IMG/VR virus record: IMGVR_UViG_3300044630_000279
Span: 1 to 34,648 of that record
From: a virus
DNA: 34,648 nucleotides
Reading direction: 5' to 3' (one strand)
The stretch's first letter is position 1; each line of letters starts with the position of its first letter. Positions 29,099-34,648 of this stretch are shown one piece after another. The translations under genes and the position numbers were made by a program. The notes beneath the pieces are model-generated. The model had not been told where the DNA came from, searched no databases, and saw only the letters and a program-made list of their open reading frames with translations.

Positions 29099-30792
29099 TG
29101 AGGTGTCCCTTCTCTTAAAATACGGTCAAGCGCATTACGTTCTCTAGTAATAGCATCACGTTGATCTCTATTAAGTTTAAGGTCTTTAAGTTTTTCATCG
29201 GTAAATAAGTAATAATTTTCTTTAGTAATAACGGTAGCTTTACCATCTTTGTCTTTAGGCAAGTTATCGCTTATTGTTTTTAATGCATTGTCTACATTAG
29301 TATTCACACTATCCACTTTATATTGCTTTATAATATCATTAGCAGCTTTAACTTGGTCAAATGGCTTGCCTTCTTTTCTAGCTTTTTCAGCGTCACGAGC
29401 TAATGTATCTACCTGTTTATTAACTTCACTCTTAGATAAATTAGGCAACATATAATAATCATTAATGTCTTTTATGCCCATACTAGTATGAATCACTTGC
29501 AATCCAGATTTTATTTGAGTTAATTGATTGCTATAGTAATCACCTAATTGGTCATATTGCGTACCAGATATTTGACCTTTTTTGTATAGCCCTTTAAGAT
29601 CATTAAATCCTATTTCTCCAAATTCAATTTTACGCTTAATAGTTTGACCATATTCTAATTGATCTGCTGTAGGCTTTTGTGGTTGAAGCATAGCTGTAAT
29701 ATCATCACGCGTCATATGTTTTAACTTTTTCATTTCAGTTAATCCTTCCATGCCTGTCATATCGCCACGCGCTACTTTAATTTCAATGTTAGTAATAGCT
29801 TCTTCATTAGCCAAAGCTTTTTCATCCATTTGTAATTTCATTAATGAATTAGAATTAGAGACATCTTTAATCAGTTGTTCTTCAATATTTCTTTGAGTTT
29901 TCTTTGGCAAAGTAAAGTATAAGTCTGTTAATTTACCTACATTGCCTTTACGCATTTCTTTAAATACATTACTTCCTGGCGGAACAAACTCAGTAGAATT
30001 TTTTAAAGCATAATCAATAATACTATTAGAGTATGCAGTATCTTCCATTTCAACAAACTTAGATTTATACTCGTATTCTTTTCCTCCAGTCCTAGCAATT
30101 AATGCATCTATTCTATCCTTTTCAGGAGCTAACATAGCTTTAATTTCAATAGGATTACCATTGGTAGCATTAATAACATCTGGCAATACTTGCTCAAACA
30201 AACGCAATCCTGTATCAGCTTTGGCTTGATTGTCTGCTAATATATGTTTAGACTTTAAATCTAATGCTTTTTGATATACTGTATATCCTGATGTAGAAGC
30301 AGAAGCTCTATACTTCATTGTTTCTTCAGCATCAACAGTAGACAATACTTTAGAGAAGCCATTAACCATGGCATCCATTTCTGTTGTTACTTGATCTAAA
30401 TCAAATGGAGCGCCTGAATCTAAAGCAGCGCTAATTTCTGCAAACTTTTGCCTTGTTTCCAATTCTAAATCTTGTCTTACGCTTTCAGCTTGAACTGCCT
30501 TGGCTGCTTGTCCAAAGATAGTCCAATCTTCTGAAAATAAATCGTTAGGATTCCTGCCTTTTTTTAATGCATCCCCTAATTGCTGCAATGATGGCCTATT
30601 AGTAACACCATAAAGCATGCCTTCTTTTTTAGCTTTTTCAGCAGCCCCTTTAAAAGCAAAGTCAGATATCTTATTTAAACTTTCAGATAAAGATCTTGAT
30701 GCCTTAATGCTTTCTTGCATACTAGTAAATTGTATGGTTGGCATATCTGCATATAGTATGCCTGACTTCTGATAACGTGGATTATCTGCCAT
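29095..30792 (-). CDS. Internal virion protein (gp15-like position)
   Basis: 565 residues, highly charged and helical with many Lys/Glu runs (RRDADKARKEGKPF-type segments near residue 460) and no enzyme motif. Length and order (after the gp14-like gene, before the gp16-like gene) match T7 gp15, which with its neighbours forms the inner core and the ejection channel. Sequence identity with T7 is not visible, so the call rests on position and composition. Confidence 0.65.
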   Translation of the reverse strand: MADNPRYQKSGILYADMPTIQFTSMQESIKASRSLSESLNKISDFAFKGAAEKAKKEGMLYGVTNRPSLQQLGDALKKGRNPNDLFSEDWTIFGQAAKAVQAESVRQDLELETRQKFAEISAALDSGAPFDLDQVTTEMDAMVNGFSKVLSTVDAEETMKYRASASTSGYTVYQKALDLKSKHILADNQAKADTGLRLFEQVLPDVINATNGNPIEIKAMLAPEKDRIDALIARTGGKEYEYKSKFVEMEDTAYSNSIIDYALKNSTEFVPPGSNVFKEMRKGNVGKLTDLYFTLPKKTQRNIEEQLIKDVSNSNSLMKLQMDEKALANEEAITNIEIKVARGDMTGMEGLTEMKKLKHMTRDDITAMLQPQKPTADQLEYGQTIKRKIEFGEIGFNDLKGLYKKGQISGTQYDQLGDYYSNQLTQIKSGLQVIHTSMGIKDINDYYMLPNLSKSEVNKQVDTLARDAEKARKEGKPFDQVKAANDIIKQYKVDSVNTNVDNALKTISDNLPKDKDGKATVITKENYYLFTDEKLKDLKLNRDQRDAITRERNALDRILREGTPQ

Positions 30793-30793
30793 A

Positions 30794-31321
30794 TTATCCT
30801 ATCTCCAATTTCAGACCGCCAGAAGCTGGCGCTGTACCAAATAAACCACTACCACCAGATGAAGCAGTTTTCCAAAATCCTGTTTTAGCTACAGATGCAC
30901 CAGCCATAGCAAGATCACCTAATGCACTCATTGTGCCACTACGTTTAACGATAGAAGCAGATTCACGCAATATATTGGCTTGAATATTACCAAAAGTAAT
31001 AGAATCTCTAGCGTTATCTATATCACGCATAAACTCTACGCCACCGTCTCTTTCATTGACTTGACGAATTAATGCAGAAGATCCTTCAAGACCTTTAACG
31101 CCACCAGCATAATTACGTGCAACTACAGCAGAATTTGCAGCTCTTACTTTTTTTAATGTTTCATTAGCTCTTTGCGAGTATTGCAATGCTCTACGTTCGT
31201 ATTCAGCCTGAGTTTGTAATGCTTGCAGTTTATACATCTGAGCTTGAGCAGATGCCTGCTGCATTGTATTAGCAGCGCTAAGAATTGATGATCCAGCAAA
31301 TAATGCTACTTCCCATGACAT
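30794..31321 (-). CDS. Internal virion protein (gp14-like)
   Basis: 175 residues. AGSSILSAANTMQQASAQAQM starts a helical part with YERRALQYSQRANETLKKVRA and then NYAGGVKGLEGSSALIRQV, a pattern seen in the small internal virion protein of podophages. The Ala/Gly-rich regions could line a membrane pore during ejection. It follows tail tubular protein B and precedes the gp15-like gene. Confidence 0.75.
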   Translation of the reverse strand: MSWEVALFAGSSILSAANTMQQASAQAQMYKLQALQTQAEYERRALQYSQRANETLKKVRAANSAVVARNYAGGVKGLEGSSALIRQVNERDGGVEFMRDIDNARDSITFGNIQANILRESASIVKRSGTMSALGDLAMAGASVAKTGFWKTASSGGSGLFGTAPASGGLKLEIG

Positions 31322-31323
31322 AA

Positions 31324-33552
31324 TTAAGTCCCCTGATGTACTGCTATTTTATATTCCATACCCAATAATGTTAGCTTTAATGGAGCGCTTTGAGTAATAG
31401 TTATTTTAGCTTCGTTGCTATATCCAAGTATACCATGTAATACTTTAGTTCCTGTAAAATCTGGCACATCTGAATCTAATGTTAAAGGTGTATCAAATGA
31501 TCTAAATGGAACTTCAATGCCATTAATGACCATATTTTGAGTATCTAATACAAGAGCATTAACTTCAACAATACGTTTTTTAAAGCCTAATCTTGACCCT
31601 GTTTGAATCTTAATATCTACTGGCATAGTTGTTGCTTCTATTGCAATTGGCAATCCTATTTCATATGATGATGTAGATGATCGTGGAAATGTAATTGTGC
31701 CTCCACCTGGAACTGTTTGATTAGCCTGTACAATGCCATCTAAAATAATATTAACGCTTTGTCCTATTAAATGGGATACTGAAGCACTAGCTGCTGCCCC
31801 ACCAGTAACAGCAGAATCTGTTAGCAATGAATGCTCTAATCTTTCTACATAATACTGATCCACACCACTAATCGTACGTTTTACGACTGTATAGATTGTA
31901 GTAATATCTACACCTACATCAAGAAATCTTCCGTTAGTAGTTACTAATTCAGACGGAGCAATGACGTTCTGTGATCTCATTAATGAAAATGCAGCTATTG
32001 ATCCATCATCATTATTAGTCATAAGTAACAAGTCATTTTCATCAGTATCCACTGCACGTCTTAAAGCCATGCGCGTTGGCGTTTTAAGTAAATGACCAGC
32101 TAAAAGTGATATTTTAGAAGTAACATATGTAAGTTGTGTATCTGAATATGCAATCTCTGACAATGACTTTCCTTGTCTTTGAACAAATAATATGCCAGAT
32201 TCTAATTGTTGAACTCTTACACCAGGTTTAGATCCATTACGACTTGTAGATCCTAAAAAGAATGATGTAGGCGTAATAGGCTCAAGGCCTTGTTGAGGCA
32301 CATAAAACTCACCGCCAGTAGTAAATACAAGTAAATCTCTACCAGAGATCATATCTGTAATAGCGTTAAATGTATTAGTATCTAATGTTGCTTCTACTGC
32401 ATCATCATCCAATCCCTCTGCTGCTTCAAACTCAAAGAATAATCCAGCTCGAGATCCCCAAATAGTAGATGGTCTTGATTTAGAACCGCCAAAATATAAG
32501 CGACCTTGATGAAATGTTACTGTTCTTGGATAGCCGCGAGTAGATGACCATACTGCTTCATATCCTGCTTCTAATTCCCATAAAGCATTTGCAACAGCAG
32601 TTGTATCAAAAAATGGAAATTCAGTTACAGCATTGACAGAAGTAGCACTATTATATTTAATAATCTTTGCTCTGCCTTGTGGAGATGCATTTATATATTG
32701 ACCAACTGATAAAGTTGTAAATATTGAAAGTGAGTATGTTGATGTAGCATCTGGGGTAGTAGTCCATGCACTATTTACTGTAGCAACTTTTGTAGTACCA
32801 TTATATGCGGTAATAATTTTAATTTGCCCGCTTCCTGTGCCTCCAGTTAATGTTACATACATTCCTGTGTATGCATTATCTGTAGCTGATGCAGCTGCTG
32901 CTAATTTAATAGTTGTTGAAGTAGATCCAGTTTGAGCAGTTCCTGTTACCGCTGCTTGAGATGCGCTTAAAGTAACTTTTCCAGTGACTGCTGATGGAGT
33001 TATTGTTCCTGGTGGAGAAACTGTAAGTATACTAAATGCATATTTTGGAGTGCTATCAAAACTTAATGCAGATGCAGTCCATGTAGCATCTGTAGCTCCA
33101 CGAACAATTTTAACTGGATTAATATCTTCTTGAGTAACAATTAAAGTATCTGCTGATTGAGTCCAGCACATTTCATTTAATCTAGCTGCTGTTAAACTAA
33201 CGCTAGATGTATCAAGATAAGAGTTGCCAGATCCATTAATGTTAGTAACTAAAGCACCATTTTTATACACAAACATACGATTGTGTGTAAAGCAAAGCAT
33301 ATAGCTATCTGATGTTGAAAACTCAAAGGCAACTAACCTAACGCCATTAGCAGCAGATTCTGCTCCTGAATTAGGTAAAGCATTAATATAACGTGTACCA
33401 GACCTACGTGTAATACCACCTTGTGGTTGGCACAATACATTTTTAGCAGTCTCTAAAGCATTCTCATATGCCTTGAGATCTACCCTAGCCCTCATTAAAG
33501 GGTCTAGTTCACCTGTAGTAAAGTTTGTTTGTAATGTAACAAAACGAGCCAT
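31324..33552 (-). CDS. Tail tubular protein B (nozzle, gp12-like)
   Basis: 742 residues, close to T7 gp12 length. Family marks: the start FVTLQTNFTTGELDPLMRARVDLKAYENA, GGITRRSGTRYI, then FEFSTSDSYMLCF, RTVTFHQGRLYFGGSKSRP and VLHGILGYSN near the end. The protein forms the beta-propeller nozzle at the tail tip. It overlaps the stop of tubular protein A by one base. Confidence 0.93.
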   Translation of the reverse strand: MARFVTLQTNFTTGELDPLMRARVDLKAYENALETAKNVLCQPQGGITRRSGTRYINALPNSGAESAANGVRLVAFEFSTSDSYMLCFTHNRMFVYKNGALVTNINGSGNSYLDTSSVSLTAARLNEMCWTQSADTLIVTQEDINPVKIVRGATDATWTASALSFDSTPKYAFSILTVSPPGTITPSAVTGKVTLSASQAAVTGTAQTGSTSTTIKLAAAASATDNAYTGMYVTLTGGTGSGQIKIITAYNGTTKVATVNSAWTTTPDATSTYSLSIFTTLSVGQYINASPQGRAKIIKYNSATSVNAVTEFPFFDTTAVANALWELEAGYEAVWSSTRGYPRTVTFHQGRLYFGGSKSRPSTIWGSRAGLFFEFEAAEGLDDDAVEATLDTNTFNAITDMISGRDLLVFTTGGEFYVPQQGLEPITPTSFFLGSTSRNGSKPGVRVQQLESGILFVQRQGKSLSEIAYSDTQLTYVTSKISLLAGHLLKTPTRMALRRAVDTDENDLLLMTNNDDGSIAAFSLMRSQNVIAPSELVTTNGRFLDVGVDITTIYTVVKRTISGVDQYYVERLEHSLLTDSAVTGGAAASASVSHLIGQSVNIILDGIVQANQTVPGGGTITFPRSSTSSYEIGLPIAIEATTMPVDIKIQTGSRLGFKKRIVEVNALVLDTQNMVINGIEVPFRSFDTPLTLDSDVPDFTGTKVLHGILGYSNEAKITITQSAPLKLTLLGMEYKIAVHQGT

Positions 33553-34166
33553 TAATATCTCACATTAATTAATGAGAAATCATTAATAGCATTTATTGGC
33601 TGTCCTTGTCCGTCAATATTCATAGCTTGACGCATATAGCCACCACGACCATTTTCTGATGGAGAGCCTACTGCTACGCCTTGCCAATATTGAGCCTTTT
33701 CTGTTTGATCTGTAATAGGCACTGATAGATGCCAAGCCAATAAGTATTTAAGCAATTGTACAAAAAATACTGGCATAGATGATTCTGAAACAGAGTATTG
33801 ATAATCTACCCATACTTCTTCGTAATTAGTTAAAACTTTATCGCCCATAATGCGATAGTCATTTCTAACAGGCGATCCTACTTCATTAGCATCATAGACT
33901 GCTCTTGGAGAGCCTAGTCTATCTGATGGTAATTGATATTCGTATTTGTATTCTGTAACTGGTATAGTGACCAGTCTAGCACATTGAACTTTTTTAAATG
34001 AAAAAGACCAAGGATACATCATTAATGCTTGATCTCTAATATCTGGATATAGTCTATCGCATATAGATGCTTCGTCTGTACCTTCGGTAAAAGACGCAAT
34101 AGGTTTAGCACCTAACATTAATAGTGAATCAGAACATACTGATAATGCTGAATCTCCAGCTGCCAT
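33552..34166 (-). CDS. Tail tubular protein A (gatekeeper, gp11-like)
   Basis: 204 residues. LSVCSDSLLMLGAKPIASF, then ICDRLYPDIRDQALMMYPWSFSFKKVQ and YEYQLPSDRLGSPRAVYD are the usual marks of podoviral gp11, the adaptor between portal and nozzle. Length and position (after capsid, before nozzle) agree. It is preceded by a hairpin that may lower readthrough from the capsid gene. Confidence 0.94.
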   Translation of the reverse strand: MAAGDSALSVCSDSLLMLGAKPIASFTEGTDEASICDRLYPDIRDQALMMYPWSFSFKKVQCARLVTIPVTEYKYEYQLPSDRLGSPRAVYDANEVGSPVRNDYRIMGDKVLTNYEEVWVDYQYSVSESSMPVFFVQLLKYLLAWHLSVPITDQTEKAQYWQGVAVGSPSENGRGGYMRQAMNIDGQGQPINAINDFSLINVRY

Positions 34167-34191
34167 ACTCTATCTCCAAATGTAAGAATAA

Positions 34192-34212
34192 GGCGAGTGC
34201 AAAACACCCGCC
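34192..34212 (-). terminator. Hairpin after the capsid module
   Basis: On the minus strand GGCGGGTG-TTTTG-CACTCGCC (34212-34192) forms 8 bp with one G-T pair, followed by TTATTCTT. The tail is only partly T-rich, so it is probably an attenuator. T7 has a partial terminator at the equivalent place after gene 10. Confidence 0.6.
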
Positions 34213-34243
34213 CTACCCAAGTTACTTACTACTATACAGTTTT

Positions 34244-34519
34244 TTAGTCTGTATCTGTTGCTGTTACTGTTAAACCATCAGATACGTCTACAACGCCAGA
34301 TGCATTTGATAATACAAATACAATGCTCATTGTAGGAGTTGCTGAATCGTAAACAAAAATGATGTCGCCCACTTTTAAAAGTGAAGAAGCATCATTAAAG
34401 TAAGCAGCTGTGTTTACTGTAGCGATTGCATCAGCGCTAGTATATGTCCAAATTTGCGGAGCATTACCAGCCTTTGATTGACCGCCAGCAGAGTTTAAAC
34501 CAGTTGATGAATAAGCCAT
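34244..34519 (-). CDS. Small structural protein between capsid and tail genes
   Basis: 91 residues, beta-rich: MAYSSTGLNSAGGQSKAG, QIWTYTSADAIATVN, AYFNDASSLLKVGDIIFVYDS, then VVDVSDGLTVTATD. This type (MAYSSTGL...W.Y.S.D....YF......KVGD) is frequent right after podoviral capsid genes and is probably a head decoration or fibre-like protein. CTTAAGGAGA before the ATG is a good ribosome site. Confidence 0.75.
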   Translation of the reverse strand: MAYSSTGLNSAGGQSKAGNAPQIWTYTSADAIATVNTAAYFNDASSLLKVGDIIFVYDSATPTMSIVFVLSNASGVVDVSDGLTVTATDTD

Positions 34520-34536
34520 GTTTTAATCTCCTTAAA

Positions 34537-34648
34537 TTATGCTGATTCGCGGCATGTGAGTTGAACAATACCCTCAGCATCGATAGCAGTTGCAGTCGCA
34601 GAGAATACAGCATTCACAAGGAATGAAGTTTTTTCTGGAATGTAATTG
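34537..34648 (-). CDS. Major capsid protein, C-terminal part (cut by window edge)
   Basis: 36 residues plus stop at 34537-34539. The fragment, NYIPEKTSFLVNAVFS then AIDAEGIVQLT, is the typical end of podoviral capsid proteins, where INYIPEKTSWLV and a final strand recur. It is transcribed just before the small structural gene. It should be the other end of the gene started at 412, so the missing middle lies outside the window. Confidence 0.85.
   Translation of the reverse strand, partial: NYIPEKTSFLVNAVFSATATAIDAEGIVQLTCRESA

Noticed and set aside
1-34648. A diversity-generating retroelement, because the head operon resembles BPP-1.
   Set aside because: No reverse transcriptase frame and no template/variable repeat pair with A-specific changes was seen. 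The fibre repeats differ in type.
1-34648. tRNA genes, CRISPR arrays and insertion sequences.
   Set aside because: I saw no cloverleaf with acceptor and T-loop, no regularly spaced repeats and no transposase frame.

Overview
The window is nearly all of one tailed-phage genome: a podovirus with a T7/BPP-1-like structural order, AT-rich, with gene-dense overlapping operons and no host chromosome. The N-terminal part of the major capsid gene lies at the left edge (1-412, minus) and its C-terminal end at the right edge (34537-34648, minus). The source is therefore most likely a circular or circularly permuted genome cut inside the capsid gene, with roughly 0.4-0.5 kb missing. The host cannot be fixed from sequence alone. 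Gene style and base composition suggest an aquatic Gram-negative bacterium, perhaps a betaproteobacterium, with low confidence.

All genes radiate from one hub (9739-11293) and meet at one convergent point (17107-17192). Leftwards from the hub, and round the circle, runs one long minus-strand block: small early genes, an RHH regulator, RusA resolvase, a zinc protein and an SSB-tailed protein (9738-8348); small and large terminase with a GNAT protein (8348-5444); small conserved head genes and portal (5444-1997); scaffold and capsid (1441-1, then 34648-34537); tail tube proteins, internal virion proteins and tail fibre (34519-21857); then a membrane, secreted and lysis module with GH24 lysozyme, holin-like protein, SprT-like protease and metallophosphoesterase (21837-17193).

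Rightwards from the hub (11294-17106, plus) lie accessory genes of unknown function, several headed by the same translation leader and separated by strong hairpins. A serine recombinase, a YqaJ-type exonuclease, an ERF single-strand annealing protein, a SleB-like cell-wall hydrolase and small membrane proteins follow. No DNA polymerase, helicase, RNA polymerase or tyrosine integrase is visible, so replication and transcription probably depend on the host. Recombination genes (ERF, YqaJ, RusA, SSB-tail protein) are well represented.

The hub holds the most unusual content. Two divergent sigma70-type promoters share identical boxes (TTGACT, 17 bp, TATATT). The plus-strand one drives no protein gene. 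It reads into about 440 nt that folds into a multibranched set of nested helices, a candidate large structured phage RNA. Beyond it lies an AT-rich stretch with a 12-bp GC hairpin and iteron-like direct repeats, next to a winged-helix protein gene: a plausible replication origin. Two hub genes look leaderless. The combination of a circular map, a replicon-like hub, a serine recombinase and plasmid-style cassettes raises the possibility of a phage-plasmid lifestyle, which is inference.
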